Assembly: GCF_050624435.1 (NCBI RefSeq)
Contig: NC_134545.1
Span: 86,084,063-86,148,062 of the forward strand
DNA: 64,000 nucleotides
Direction of reading: 5' to 3'
From: Tenrec ecaudatus
Taxonomy: Eukaryota; Chordata; Mammalia; Afrosoricida; Tenrecidae
Part shown: in pieces, positions 1-12,450 of the stretch
Position numbering within the stretch: the first letter of the stretch is position 1
Layout of the letters: each line of letters starts with the position of its first letter
Program-made: the position numbers and the translations under genes
Notes under the pieces: generated by a model
The model's database searches: none
What the model saw: only the letters and a program-made list of their open reading frames with translations
Told to the model about the DNA's origin: nothing

Positions 1-50
1 GGTTAAATAAGAACTTTATGATCAGGTCTGACTTAAACCTACAAATTCTT

Positions 51-1933
51 TTTTATTTAAAAGAAATTATTAAATACTTCTATTGGGGGCTCTTACATCT
101 CATATCACAATCCATGCATTCATCCAGTGTGTCAAGCACATCCTCAAATATGCTGCCATCATCATTTTAAAAGCATTCTCTTTCCACTTGAGCCCCTGAT
201 ACCAGCTCTCCATTTCTTCCCCGTCCCTCCCCCGCCTGCCCTCACGGACTCTTGATAAATGATAGACTATTATTTTCATATCTTACATTGTCCTCCGTTG
301 CCCCTCGCCCACTTTTCCATTGTTCATCCCCCTGAGAGGGGTTATAGGTTGATCCTTATGATCGATTCCCCCTTTCTCCCCTCACGCTTCCTTAATCCTC
401 CTAGTATCTCTACTCTCATTGTTGGCCCTGGGGGGTTTATCTGTCCTGAATTCCATGTGTTGTGGGCTCTTGTCTGTAGCAATGTACATATTCTGGTCTA
501 ATCCGATTTGTAAGGTAGAATTGAGGTCATGATAGTAGGGGGAAGGAAGTACCAAAGAACTATAGAAAAGTTGTGTGTTTCATCAGTGCTATACTGAACC
601 CTGACCAGCTTGTTTCTTCCCTACGACCTCTCTGTAGACCAATTTTTTTACAGATGGGTCTCCACTCCATACCTCCCCTCCCATTTACCTTGGGTATGAT
701 TTTTTTCCTGAGTCTTAGATGCTTGGTATCTGATCCCATCGACACCTCATGATGTGGGCTTTGTTGCTTCTCAGCTAGATGGCCACTTGGTTATTTTCAA
801 GTCTTTAAGACCCCAGATGCTATATCTTTCGATAGCTGGGCACCATCAGCTTTCTTCACCACATTTACTTATGTATCCATTTTGTCTTCAGCAGTCATGT
901 CGGGTAGTTGAGCATCACAGCATGTCAGATTGTTAGAACAAAGTGTTCTTGTGTTGAGGGAGTACTTGAGCTGAGGCCCAATGTCCCTCTGCAACCTTAA
1001 TTCTTAACGTATAGATAAGAATATATAGTTCTATTTCCCTCTTGTTATATATATTTACATATGTATATGCCTGTATTTAAACTCTATAAATGTCCTTTGC
1101 CTCCTAGTTCTTTTCTCTATTTCCTTTTACTTTTCTTTTGTTTCACTGTCATGTTAGGCCTTTATTCAGGTTTAGTAATTCCTCGTTGCTACATTGCCCT
1201 TGATTAAACTCCATTAGGCATCTGATGCTTTTCTCTCCATTGATTTTAGGTCACTTGTTGTTCCCTTTCCCCTGGGTTGGTTTCCCACCCCACCCCTTCC
1301 TTTTTCCCACCTCCCTTTCTCCCCTATCCCCCTGGAACCATTGGTCCCGTTCTTTTCATCTCCGAATTACTTATCTCACCTATCTTATCTAGATAGACAT
1401 GCAGATAGATTAATAAGCACAAAAACCCAGCAAAGCCAAATAAAACAATAAAGGAAGTCAAGACCAACAGAACAATAACAACAACAAAACAACAAAAAGA
1501 AAGCCACTGACAAAAATGGAAAGGCCTATAAATAATGCAAGGTCTGTTTGTTGGCCTTTACGAGTATTTTCCAGTCGAGTCTGATGGGGTGCCACACTCT
1601 GTCTCCAAAGTCTAATTTTGGTATTCCCCGGTGATTTCATCACTTTCTTCCCCTGGCTGCTCTGTTGCATGCCCTTAGTGTTTCACTCAGTGTGATGGGG
1701 TCAGATTGTGCACCATTCCTGCACTGTGTCCTCAGTATTGAACCCTGCAGTGCTATGGTTTAGTGAGGGACGTTGTGTTTCATGGTGGGGCTGGCCCTAT
1801 GGTCTTCTCTGTGCATTGTCTGCTCCAAGTGGGAATATCGTCCTCTGGGCTTGGTGGGCTAGGATGTCCTCCCCTCCCTCTCCATCCCTTTTTGTTTCTC
1901 CCGTGTACTCTAATCAGATGCGCTCCTCTCCCG
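51..1933 (-). mobile_element. L1 3' end, family A, 1.88 kb
   Basis: A 5'-truncated LINE-1 read on the minus strand. On the + strand it opens with T/A-rich sequence, then TATTGGGGGCTC (reverse complement of the poly(A) signal region), then the C/T-rich tract that is the G-rich polypurine tract of L1 3' UTRs. Flanking repeats 39-50 and 1934-1945 (CTACAAATTCTT / CTACAAATTGTT, 11 of 12) are the TSD. No ORF2 coding was recognised along its length. It is one of the three longest copies here. Confidence 0.85.
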
Positions 1934-1945
1934 CTACAAATTGTT

Positions 1946-2788
1946 AAAGACTGAATTAGGAACGAACCTCATTTGTGACCCAGAGAAATGACTGGCACCA
2001 CATTCAGTTTATAGAAGAATGAATGCTAAGAGGCTTTCACTGACAGCTATTGTGCTTCCATTCTAATATTACTGACACCAACTTAAGAAGCACTTCTTCA
2101 TATTGGCTATAAACAGTACCTGTTGGTTGGATACTTCCAGAATCACAATGTACTATGGAATATGCAATCTCTGTATTGTGTTATGTAGAAATAAGCCCAT
2201 AGAGAAATAATCAGAATCTTTACTTTATTTCAGTGATACCTTGACAATTTCATCATTACATTGCTGTTCCATTATCACTTCAGTGGTATTTGTAATAGAA
2301 ACTGAACCTTATGTGACTAAGATGGTACATCATGTCCTGGCAGCTCTTGTTAGCCAATTTCGATCATTTCAGTGCTTTCGTTATGCCCGAGCTTAAGCTT
2401 GCAGAGATCTGGTGCTGATATTTTTAGATGCCTGGGTAACTTGTAGGATCTCACTGTTAATACCATAAGTCATAGACAGACATGTCCAGGAATTGTAGCA
2501 TATGAATAAATGTTTTTGCAGCAAAGATGCAAAATATTCTACGCTTAGGAAGTACAAGGAATCCCTTATTTACAATGCATTTTGAATTTTGAGTTATGAC
2601 AACTGCACTTACAAGACTGTTTTTTTGGTGGTACATTTTGTTATTATGTACTATATACATTGTTGCAGTACATAATTTGCTGTTACCATTCTCAGGTGTT
2701 CACTCGCAGATGTTCAAAGATCGGATTTATAAAGATACTGATAATAAAAGACCATAATAATGAAAACTAAAAAACAAAGAGGTATTCA
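1946..2788. other. No recognised feature
   Basis: AT-rich, apparently old sequence with many stops. The part from about 2440 may belong to the DNA-transposon end that follows, but no matching left terminus was found. Confidence 0.4.
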
Positions 2789-2856
2789 GCTTGCGTCAGA
2801 ACCAACTCAGGACCGAGTCTCTGGTGAACCCCGTCGTAAGTCGGGGACAGCCTGTA
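2789..2856 (-). mobile_element. Tigger-like DNA transposon terminus
   Basis: The reverse complement of the right end begins TACAGGCTGTCCCCGACTTA, which resembles Tc/mariner (Tigger-type) inverted termini starting with a TA target. Only this end is convincing. Confidence 0.4.
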
Positions 2857-2888
2857 TTGGCATTCTGAGGATGTCCTGTTGTTCTGGA

Positions 2889-3078
2889 TGCTGTTGAGTT
2901 GGTGTGCGACTCACAGTGACTATGACAGAGTAGAAGTGCATACAGGACTTTCTGGTCTAATCTTTACAGCAGCAGATCAATGAGTCTTTCCTCCATACAG
3001 CCGCTGGATGGGTTTGAACTGCCAGCTTTTTAGTTAGCAGCTGAGAGCTCAGAGCTGAGAGCACTACCATGGCCCTTC
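2889..3078 (-). repeat. AfroSINE
   Basis: A diverged tRNA-derived SINE in reverse. It has CTGTTGAGTT near the start, CTCACAGTGACTATGACAG, then GGGTTTGAACTGCC (reverse complement of the tRNA B-box region) and a 3' CCATGGCCC. Confidence 0.75.
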
Positions 3079-3653
3079 GGGAAGTCCTAGTAAACAAAAA
3101 AGAAAGCCTTACTTAGGAGACTTTACTTTTTTTTATATCCTCTGGTGTTTTTCAGATGTTAAACCGTGAATATGTATAATTTTAAATCAGAAAAATTTAA
3201 ATTTAGTGCATTGAGCATATATTTGTAATGTAATTCCTTAAAGGAAGACCTGCACTTGATTTTGGGCTACAATGTAACAAGTATATTGACCAGTGGACTG
3301 ATAATGACTTCTTGAACAGACTCTGACTGAACTTCAATTACATGATCTCTTGTTTTTTTGTCAGTTCTTTGTAAATTATAAATTGACATGTTAGTTTAAT
3401 TATTGTTTGATTCAAGCCATAAATCCCTCTATGAGGAAATTTAAGACTAGGCTCCTAAATTGGGTTGGTGCACCTCATTTTTTGTTAGTGGCCTGGCAAA
3501 TTATAAGTGGTGCCATGGTAGGTGGCACACAACTTGATTTGATAAATTGTTTTTGAGCATAATCAGAGTGTAAAATGTTACATGTTGGGAGGACTTGAGG
3601 GGAAGGACATAGCAAAGATAAAAGGTTGAATAAAACTTTATTATCTTCTAGAA
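3079..3653. other. No recognised feature
   Basis: AT-rich intronic sequence with no motif I can support. Confidence 0.4.
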
Positions 3654-3825
3654 CAGTGGTTCTCAACCTTCCTAATGCCGCGACCCTTTAATACAGTTCC
3701 TTATGTTGTGGTGACCCCCAACCATAAAATTATTTTCGTTGCTACATAACTATAATTTTGCTACTGTTATGAATCGGGCTACCCCTGTCAAAGGGTCCTT
3801 CGACCCCTGAAGGGTCGAACCGCTG
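3654..3825 (+). mobile_element. SPIN hAT MITE, 172 bp
   Basis: Ends are CAGTGGTTCTCAACC and the reverse complement of CAGCGGTTCGACCC. The body has GCCGCGACCCTTTAATACAG and CATAAAATTATTTTCGTTGC, characteristic of non-autonomous SPIN. The 8-bp TSD is TTCTAGAA (3646-3653) / TTCTAGAG (3826-3833). It carries no transposase. Confidence 0.92.
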
Positions 3826-3833
3826 TTCTAGAG

Positions 3834-4295
3834 CTTCACAACTGAACGAGGAAATATAGACATTTATAAATATCTCACAAGACACACTTTGATAAGTGCT
3901 AAAATATAGGCACAAAGTGCTGTAGAAGTTACAGAAGGGGAAATTATTTCTACCCGGAGAGACCTAAGGAAGCTTTGTAGAGGTGGAAAGCTTTGTGCTG
4001 TATCTTGAAGCAAAGATAGATTTTGATAGATTGTATCTGAGGTGTTGTTCCAGGAAGAGAGTGTAGCTTTGATAAAGACCAGGAGATGGTCAGGCACAGG
4101 ATGAGTTAAGGTGAGTAGATAAGTATGACTTGAATGTAAGGTCTACTTCAGACAAGAAGGTAAAGAGAGTGTTGGAGAATTTAGATTGAATTCCGTTTAC
4201 TTTAAATATATTTTAGGAAGAATATTCTAGTGTATTTTGTGTGTGTCAGTGTAAGCTCATTATTGAAAGACAATGTATTATAGAGAAGTATTAAG
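3834..4295. other. No recognised feature
   Basis: Moderately AT-rich intronic sequence. Nothing recognisable on either strand. Confidence 0.35.
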
Positions 4296-5145
4296 TCATA
4301 GGTGTGCAGCTCAGTAAATTTTACCCAGGGCATGAAATAGAACATTACCAGCACCAGGAAAAGTTCCCTTTCATTCCCCTCTCCAATTACTCACTCCCTG
4401 CTCCCAATGGAAATCATCATTTTGACTTCTAATATCCAGACATTAGTTTAACTTTATTGATATTGAACGTCATGAAAATGGAATTCTTCCAGTATGCATT
4501 CTTTAGTGCCTGGCATTGTTTGTGTGTCACTGTTTGAGATATCCATCTAGGTTGTGCAAGCTGTAGCATATTCATTCTTGATGTTTAAATGAGTGTTTCA
4601 CTGTGTGGAAGGATATACTTTAAATTACTTTGCCACTAAGTATTGGTGATGGGCATTTGGATTATTTCCAGATTTTTGCTTCTGTGAACAGTGTTTTAAA
4701 ACATTTTCTCCTTCTGAATATATGTACACATTTCTGTTGGGCTTACACTGAGAAGTGAAATTTTGGGTCATAGAATATTGAGATGTTTTGCTTTAATAGT
4801 TACTATGAAACTTCCAGTGTACTTCAGTCAGCAGTGTATGAGAGTTGCAGTTGCTTTGGGTCTTTGGGACATTCAACTTCAGTGGCTTTTTGATGTTAGC
4901 CATTTTAGTGGGCAAATGCAGTGCACTGTTTAAATGTTCATTTCCCTAGTGACTACTGTAACAGTACTTTTTTTGTTGTTTATTAGATATTTGGGCATTT
5001 TATGAAATACATGTTCAAAACTTGGCAATTTGTTCCCTATTAGATTGCTCTTTCTTATTTCTTCTGTATATGTATTGAAATCTGTGAATCCCTCATCATA
5101 TGTTGTCTTTGTCACAGAATTTGTTTTGCTTACAGACTTTAAGGG
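4296..5145 (-). repeat. Old L1M 3' region
   Basis: Matches the antisense text of old mammalian L1M elements: GTGCAGCTCAGTAAATTTT, AGAACATTACCAGCACC, GGGCATTTGGATTATTTCC and GCAGTGTATGAGAGTTGC in the expected order. Heavily diverged. Confidence 0.75.
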
Positions 5146-5308
5146 AAGAGTAAAAAATTAAAAAGTTTTGTGTTACTTATACAGGGTTCATAAGGTTAGC
5201 AAGTCTCTCCATAACCTCAAATATTTGAACAAGAATCTCTATGATTAGTACCATTATTTTATGATAACTTTAATGGCAACAAAGTAGAAGGAATATAACT
5301 TAAAAAAT

Positions 5309-5763
5309 TGTTGTAGGCACAATAATGCCCCCGACCCCCACCCAAGATATCCTTGTCCTATTCCCCGGCACTTTAGGATATGCTCAACTACTTGGCAAGG
5401 GGAAGTCAGGTAACAGATGATTTAAGTTGCTAATCAGCTGGCTCTAAGCTCCAGAGGGTATACTGGATGATCTGGATTGGGTCAATGTAATCACAAAGGT
5501 TCTTAAATGTTCAAGGGAGGTTGAAGGAGGATGTCAGTGATGCCATGTGAGAACTTGATCCATGTTGCTGGCTTTGAAGATGAGAGGGCCTTGAGCCAAG
5601 CAAGGAATGTGCGCAACCTCTAAAAATTGGAAGGGGCAAACTAGAATCTTAAGAACAGAGTACAAACAACCCCATCCACACCTTGAGTTTAATGCAGTGA
5701 GTCCCATTGAGACTTCTGAACTACACAGCTATGAGTAATAAATGTGTGTTGCTTCAAGCCTAG
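5309..5763 (+). repeat. MLT1-type (MaLR) solo LTR
   Basis: An LTR of the ERVL-MaLR group. CACAATAATGCCCCC sits at the start, then GGGTCAATGTAATCACAA, GCTGGCTTTGAAGATGAG, and a 3' part with CACCTTGAGTTTAATGCAGT and an AATAAA-type signal before GTTGCTTCAAGCC. No internal retroviral sequence is attached. Confidence 0.8.
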
Positions 5764-5900
5764 CCAGAGCTATGTTGGAAGAAAGGCCTGACATTCTGCG
5801 TTCAAAAGGGCCCAGCCTGGAGAACGCCATGAAGCAACAGTTCTGCCCCACAGAGGGTCGCCATGAATTGTAGTTGACGCAACGGTTTGGGTTTGGGCTT
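5764..5900 (+). repeat. AfroSINE, 5'-truncated
   Basis: Begins GAGCTATGTTGGAAGAAAGG and continues CAGTTCTGCCCCACAGAGGG, then the AfroSINE tail motif GTCGCCATGAATTGTAGTTG. It directly abuts the MLT1 end, which it probably entered. Confidence 0.7.
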
Positions 5901-6189
5901 TGGGTTAATAAATTTGTATTTTATTTGATGAGTTATAATTAAATGTTTTAATGCCAAAAATGTCCCCAATTTGCCGGTGGGGAGCTCTTTTAAGATGCTT
6001 CCTGTGTCTTTTTGATGTGTCCTTATCATTCATTAACATTTATTTTCTCATATAAACTATATTCTAGTTTTCTCTTGTACTTGTTTCTTTTTTCATCATA
6101 TATGCATTTAAATTTACTATTTTAAATATATAGTATTTTAAAACATCTTTCAGAGTTAGACCTAAAGTTCACCTGGAATTAATTTTAAA

Positions 6190-6466
6190 AATTAAAATAA
6201 TTTATTTTTTGCTTTTCATATACACAACAGAATATACACTAATTCAAAAATTCCCACATGTACAATTTAGTGACATGGATTACACCCTTTAAGATGTATA
6301 ACTGTTGTCACCTCTTTTTCTGAATTGTTTTCCCTCTATTAACAAACTCATTTCCCCTTTGTCTTCTAAATTTCCCATCAAGTCTTTTGTTGCTGTTGTC
6401 CATGTTATCCCATGTGTAGATACATTTCCAAAAAGCATTAAAGCTCAAGACAAGTATTCTTTACTG
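6190..6466 (-). repeat. Old L1M 3' UTR fragment
   Basis: GTACAATTTAGTGACATGG followed by ACTGTTGTCACC is the degraded L1M text GTACAATTCAGTGG...ATCACC. Weak but in the right order. Confidence 0.45.
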
Positions 6467-6469
6467 TTG

Positions 6470-6622
6470 AACCTCTTCCTGTCAAGTCTGTTCTGACTCA
6501 GTGACCTGTAGGACAGAATAGAACGGTTCCATTGGGTTTCCAAAGCTGTAAATCTTTACGGTTGGCGCCTTCAAAGAACCAGCACTTTGTTCAGCAGCTG
6601 AGTGCTTAATGCTCTGCCACCT
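6470..6622 (-). repeat. AfroSINE
   Basis: TGTCAAGTCTGTTCTGACTC, CTGTAGGACAGAATAGAAC and AGCTGTAAATCTTTACGG are the reversed AfroSINE tail, in order. The tRNA-like end is decayed. Confidence 0.75.
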
Positions 6623-6639
6623 ATGAGTTCAGCTAAATT

Positions 6640-7170
6640 ATTGGTTAGCTTCAAGAAGATCTCAGGGGATATGTTTGGCTTAAGGTTGAAAGATATCAAG
6701 GCAATACTTTGAGGAGTTCATATGTCTCCCATAATTCCAAAAAGTCTGGATTCCAGAATAGCAAGAAATTCAGTTGTACATTTTCCCTGCTTTGATCAAG
6801 ATTCTTCAGTAATGAACACATTCAATTGTTGATCAAAATATTCAGTAATGGTAGCCAGGCTCTCTCGAGTTTAGCTACACATTCCTTTTTCTCTGCTCCT
6901 GACTTCTACCTGTGTTTCTTCAGGTGAATAGAGACCACTTGTTACCCTAGCTGATTTCCCTGCAAGTTTTTAAGATCCAAAGTATTATACAGCTAACTAG
7001 GGGGTAGAACAGAAATAGTAAGCACACTACTGGCTAATTAATTGGGACATCCCATGTAATTATGATCCTAAGCTTCCAGAGGAACCAAATCTCATGAATT
7101 GTTGGGTTGTCCTACAAGAAACTTCAGTAGCTATTGTGTATAGGTTTTGTGTGAACATAAAGTTTCATTT
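6640..7170. other. No recognised feature
   Basis: Unassigned intronic sequence. It may be old L1M between the fragments on either side, but no diagnostic text was seen. Confidence 0.3.
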
Positions 7171-7174
7171 TTAT

Positions 7175-7870
7175 AGGGTAACTACCGAAGAGACATAAAA
7201 CTGGATCATATAGTAAATGTTTGTTTAATTTGATAAGAAATTGCCAAACTGTTTACTAGGGTGATTGTACCATGCTGCATTTCTGCCAGCATTGTTTGAA
7301 AGTTCAATTGCTCTACCCCCTTAGAATATTCAGTATATTTAATTTGATAGGTGTACAGGTTTCCCCTGTTTGATTATGAAACCTTTCATAAGCTGAAATG
7401 GCATAAAACAACGAAACAAATGCCATTGTTTTATATGGGAAATTCTTTGAGTGTTTCCAGGCCTCCTCAAACAATATACTAAATTGTACCAAATAACTCA
7501 TACAAATTAAAAGCATCAGCACACAGTGTTTACAGACATAGCTCAGACAAAGGTGGCTTGATGCTGAGATGCCAAGTCCAGCTACTGGGGAATGAACTTG
7601 ATGACGCCATTCTTGCTTATTGGGTTATATAAAACAAAGGATGGATGGAAAGGAGTTGGGCAAAAGAGTTGGGCTCTTTTCTTTTTTCATAAAAGCAAAG
7701 ATCCTCTTCATATTTATATTGCTTAGCAAAAACAGTAACAGATAGGTCTTTTTAAAAATGAAGTGGCATTAAAGCAAACTTGTGAAAAGTAGGGAAACTG
7801 TATAGTAATAGCTTATTCGGTTTTAATTTGTATTTCCCTAGTGCATGCCTCATTACTTGATGCTTTTATC
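7175..7870 (-). repeat. Old L1M remnant, split by a DNA transposon
   Basis: GAAATTGCCAAACTGTTTAC and TTCTGCCAGCATTGTTTGA are antisense L1M 3' UTR. It resumes after the insertion with TTAATTTGTATTTCCCTAGT, also L1M text. Confidence 0.65.
7354..7802. mobile_element. Tigger-like non-autonomous DNA transposon
   Basis: Inverted ends TACAGGTTTCCCCTG (left) and TACAGTTTCCCTAC (reverse complement of the right end) lie on a TA target at 7354-7355 and 7801-7802, interrupting old L1M. The internal text GAAACCTTTCATAAGCTGAA fits Tigger-type MITEs. No transposase ORF. Confidence 0.6.
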
Positions 7871-9149
7871 CTTTGATTTCAGACATAAAAGATAAAACAT
7901 GGATATCAGAAGAATGTATTTGATATGGCTACAGAGTTTCAAGTAAGCCTCTGACAGTGAAGATTAGTGTGACTAAAGGATTTTTTTTGGTCTGGTGACC
8001 TTTGCCCTGTTGTGAAACACTTGTAGCTTTTAATAAACCAAGGACATAGGCAAAGGAAAAAGAAAAATATCCAGTCATCCTATACTTTTTTAATAGAGGA
8101 AAATAAGCGAGAAGCATCCTGAGTTGAGGATCCATGACCCTGGCCGATGCTTACTAATCTCATTCCTGGTAGCACAGGTCAGTGTTAGGGTTTTGAATGA
8201 CTTGTGTATTCAGGGAAAGAGTTTATGTAGAAGAAAGGCTTTCCCTAGAGTAATGCATGTATGTGGCTCCTTTTTACTCTTCTCCCTTTTAAAATAATTC
8301 CCAGGAATAGTCTGTATAGCAGAAGCACACAGTTGTTAATGAAATGTTCAGTGGGTTATTAGCTTGAGGTCAAATTTGTTTAATGAACGACTATGGAAGA
8401 ATTATGTTTCTGACATTTTAAATGCATATTTGGTGATCATTGGTATATAACCCCCATTTTATGAACCTGGTAGAACCCGACTTCCTTATTTTAATGATGG
8501 TAGAGATTGTGGTAACTTAATCATTGTTTTGCTGCAGTTGGTCATAGCAGTGCTTTTTTTGATACCATGTTCTGAATTCGGAAATAAGCCTCCCAACTAG
8601 AACTTGTTTACATGGAAAACATGAAACATGGGAAAAGCCAGTCCACTGTGGCACCGTTTCTAGTATTCCATTGCTTCAGAAGTGAGTCTGGTTCAGTGTT
8701 CAGTTTATAAAAAGTAATATAAATAGAACAACAGTGGTCTATCTGTTTTTCAAAATGTAGTTAAGTAGAATGACAGTTTATAAGTTTGATTTCATTCTCA
8801 GAATATTGCCTGACTTCACAAATTTTACCGAATTTGATAATTTTAAAGTTAGTCAGATGAATTAATCAAAACTATCAAATCTCCCTCTAAAAGGTTTTTC
8901 ATACCCTCCAACCATACTCATGTATGGCATTTTGAAAAATCAAAATGAATTGTTTTAGCTTTTACTAGAAAGTTTGTGACTGGAAACTCGAGGCATATTT
9001 GTGTTACTTTTGATTAGGTGATAGTGTTCTGAGCATGGCCCCTGTATGCCTAACACATACTGCATCGACAAGCAGTATTCAGACAGACCTCAGAGAGACG
9101 GATTTCAGATCCAGACCTCTGATTTTTTTTTTACTTCCTAGTATATATT
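7871..9149. other. No recognised feature
   Basis: 1.3 kb of AT-rich, apparently single-copy intronic DNA. No ORF, RNA or repeat was recognised. Confidence 0.4.
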
Positions 9150-9360
9150 AAGTTGTGTTTACACGATATGGTGTGTAATTGAATGATGAAAAGTTTGAAA
9201 TATTAGAATTGCAAAATGTGGTGTACAAAGACATGAAGTGAGCAGATGCTGTTGGAAAAGTGACACAGATAGACTTGCTGAATGCAGCATTGTCACAAAT
9301 CTTCAGTGTGTTAAAAAATATATCTGTGCAGTGCAGCAAAGTCAAGTCCAATAAAATGAA
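9150..9360 (+). repeat. Tigger1-like 3' end fragment
   Basis: GACATGAAGTGAGCAGATGC, TGTTGGAAAAGTGACAC and GATAGACTTGCTGAATGC, followed by AAAATATATCTGTGCAGTGC and CAATAAAATGAAATGAG, follow the Tigger1 3' end in order. The final inverted terminus is eroded. Confidence 0.65.
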
Positions 9361-10180
9361 ATGAGCCTATAATCCTTGTTGTAGTCATATATAAGAAAGT
9401 ATTCTTAAAGTTTAAAAAGTGTGTTTTAACAGTATTTGTGGAAAATAATAATAAAAAAGTATTCATGTTAAAAGTGATTAGACATGATGTTTTCTGTATC
9501 AGTATATTTTCTTTCAATGTATCTTTAAAATGTATATACAGTACATAAGAATTCACCCTACAGCATCAACAGATTTTGACTTAAGTATAAATTATATTAT
9601 GCAAGCCTGCATAAGAAGCTACATTTTTTTTTCTTAACAAAGTGTCTTCAAATGGTTCTGTTAAGTATAGGAATGTTCTGATGATTATCTTTTTAATTAA
9701 AATGAGAAATCTTTGTTTAAAGTGGCATTTGGTTTTTACGGCCTGTTACAGTCTCTGTAACAATCATTTCTTAAGTCTGAACGTTTTATTTCCAGGAATC
9801 CACTTATATAAAACTATGTTTAGACTTAATTAAGGAATGATTCTTACAAAGCTTGTAAATAGCCAGGGAAAAAGGGACCAAAAATAAAACTGACATTCAC
9901 ATTTAACAAAATGATTGTTACAAGGTATGTAATAAGCTATAAAAATACAATAAAGCCCTTTTTATAAGAGTTCATATTTTTTTATCCTTGTTTTCAAAGG
10001 TATTTAAGAAAAATATCAAAGCTTTGCATTGTGGCATCTGTTTTGCTGAATAGATAAGGGAGAAGAGTGAGAACTTCTTTTGCTTATAACTGACAACACA
10101 GGAGTTCTACTTGTCTTTTAGTATGTTTACTTTGAAATACCTTGCAATTAGTTTCGATTGGGATGTAAATTTTACACTGT
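9361..10180. other. No recognised feature
   Basis: AT-rich intronic sequence without a recognised repeat or conserved motif. Confidence 0.4.
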
Positions 10181-10189
10181 GCTGTAGTG

Positions 10190-10350
10190 AAAACGACCTG
10201 TTCTCCCAGTGAACACTACTTTCTAAAGACTGTAAGACCTTGGGCAATTTGCTTACCTTCTGAGCTACTTTGCTACATCTGGAAAGCAGTTATAACTACC
10301 AATCTTCATACTTCAAAGTGCTGTTGTAGTGAAAATACTTTGGAAATTAT
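10190..10350 (+). repeat. MIR
   Basis: TGTAAGACCTTGGGCAATTT, GCTTACCTTCTGAGC and a later GTGCTGTTGTAGTGAAAATA match the MIR core and 3' half. Confidence 0.65.
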
Positions 10351-10529
10351 AAAGAACTATAAGCATTCAAGTTATTTTACTCTTAAAAAGATGAACTAGA
10401 AATAATTACTACTTTCAATTAGCAAGCTTCCTTCTTGCCTACTTTCTCTTACACGCTTTGTTTGGCAGTGGCATTTGTTACAGTTACTTTTCCTTTTGCT
10501 TGTATAACTGCAAGTTGATTGAAGCAGCT

Positions 10530-10600
10530 GGACATACTGGAAATCATACAGGATTTGGACCCAGAGACCTGGTTTCAAATTCTGTCTTAAATATTTGCTA
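10530..10600 (+). repeat. MIR fragment
   Basis: GGATTTGGACCCAGAGACCT then GGTTTCAAATTCTGTCTT matches the MIR text around CCTGGGTTCAAATCC. Confidence 0.45.
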
Positions 10601-10689
10601 ATCTCTGACTTTGGGTGGTGGTAGTCATAACAGCAACAATGATAAATTATAGTATATACCACGGTGGATTCTAGGCACTTGATATTAAA

Positions 10690-10870
10690 CTCACTTGGTC
10701 TTTGAACCTTCTGAAGTATGTATTGTTAACCTCTATTTGCAAATGTGTAAGCACAGAGAAGTTACTTCCCCCAAATCATATACTTGGTTAAACAGTGAAA
10801 GCAAAGATTCCAGTTCAGTTCTTCTTAGTGAATTCTCTTACCCACTATGTTGTATTGCCCTCCCTGAGTT
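10690..10870 (-). repeat. MIR
   Basis: Antisense MIR: CACAGAGAAGTTACTTCCCC, AAATCATATACTTGG and a final ACCCACTATGTTGTATTGCC in order. Confidence 0.65.
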
Positions 10871-10989
10871 ACCTTGTTCACATCGTCAGATATACCATAA
10901 ATATAAATTATTATATGAAAACTTTAGAATTAATCTGCCCTTAGAGTAGCTGTCTTGTATGTTTTTGTGTCATTTATGTGAATTAACAT

Positions 10990-11551
10990 TAAAAAATTTT
11001 AATTAAAAGATCATTTTATTGGGGATTCCTACGACTCTTATTACAATCCATACATTGATTGCATCAGGCATGTTTGTACATACATATGTTGCCTTCTTCC
11101 ATTTCTAGACATTTACTTACTATTGAGCCTTGGTCTCAGTTCCTCACTCCAACCAATACCCTTTTGATTGATTATAAATTATTAATTATTTTCATACCTT
11201 ACACTGACAGCTGTCTCCCTTCCCCCGTGTTTTCTGTTGTTCCCCCTGGAAAGGGATGTATCAGTCATTGCAATTGGTTTCCTTTCTCCCTTCCTCTCTC
11301 CCCCTTACCCCTACCCTTCTGGTATCACTGTACCTACTTCTGTTCCTGGATTCCATGTGTTGTGAGCCCCTATCTCTTTTCTATACCTGTGTACATGCTC
11401 CAGTCTAGTCTGAATTGAGAAGCAGCTCTAGAGTCTTGATAGTGGGGGGTGAGGAAGCCTCAAGGAACCAGAGGAATGTTATGTGTTTCATTGATGCTTT
11501 ACTGCACTCTGGTTGACTCATCCTTTCCTTATGGCCCCTCTGTGGGGAACA
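10990..11551 (-). mobile_element. L1 3' end, family A2
   Basis: Opens (+ strand) with A/T-rich sequence and ATCATTTTATTGGGGATTCC, then the usual ATTACAATCCATACATTGAT, a C/T tract, and ends in the segment around GGCCCCTCTGTGGGG. Diverged; the TSD is uncertain (AACATT on both sides). Confidence 0.8.
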
Positions 11552-11799
11552 TTTTTCTTTTTTAGTGTGTGGTTTGGATGAAAGTTTGCAGAGCAAATTA
11601 GTTTCCCGCTTGACAATTTATACATATTTTGTTTTGTAACATTAATTGCAATTCCCTTAATGTCATACCACTTTTCCTACTTGCTCCTTGGATTTTCTGC
11701 TTCCATTTGGCTTTCTCCCTTCCCCTTTCTACTTTCGGAGTCTTGGGGGGCAAATGCTGCCCTTGTGGTCTGATATGGTTGATCATTCTGAAGAGTATT

Positions 11800-12195
11800 T
11801 GTTAGGTAGCGAGAAGTAGAGATGGTTAAGGGGCATGCTCCAAATTCAGGCCCTTGAGCCAGGGAGGCAGTACACCTGGGTGGGCCAAAATGCAGCCGAC
11901 GGGGTCAGCCAGTACCACCAACCACGCCTCCCAGACCAAGGCCCTAAAGGCCAGAACCTGGAGACCACCGACTCTATTTTTCTTCCCCTTTGGCTGCAGT
12001 CTCTCTCTTTTTGACCTTAGGCCACCATGTGTGGGTGTGCAGTCCCAGGAGGTTGCTCGTGTTCTGTGACTGTATAATCTGAAACTACTTCTGTCCTTTA
12101 TAAAAACCCACTTGGATCACAAACCAAGCTTCGTTGTGAATTCTTTCTGGTGCGAAGCCAATAACCAAGGTATTTCCCACCCATGAAACCTAACA
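11800..12195 (+). mobile_element. Solo ERV LTR (class I-like), 396 bp
   Basis: The ends are an 8-bp inverted pair, TGTTAGGT and ACCTAACA, giving the TG...CA form of an LTR. The flanks TATT (11796-11799) and CATT (12196-12199) are a probable 4-bp TSD, which suits gammaretrovirus-like elements. CTTTATAAAAACCCAC near 12100 looks like a TATA box. No retroviral genes remain. The family is not identified. Confidence 0.7.
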
Positions 12196-12450
12196 CATTA
12201 TCTCACAGAAAAGCGATTTATCCCTGGGGATGGGCTTATTTCCAGGTTTGAAAGATGTCTAGGGCCACACTCGAGCCAGGGTTCTACCAGTCTCTGTCAG
12301 GACTAGTATGTGGGCTTTTTTATGATTTTAAGTTTTGGTTTACATTTTTCTCTCTTCTCTGGGACTCTCTGTGGTCCCCATCAGAGTGGTGGGTAGTGGC
12401 AGTTGCGTACCATCTGGATTGTAGTGAAGCTTGTGATTTGTATTGTCCAT

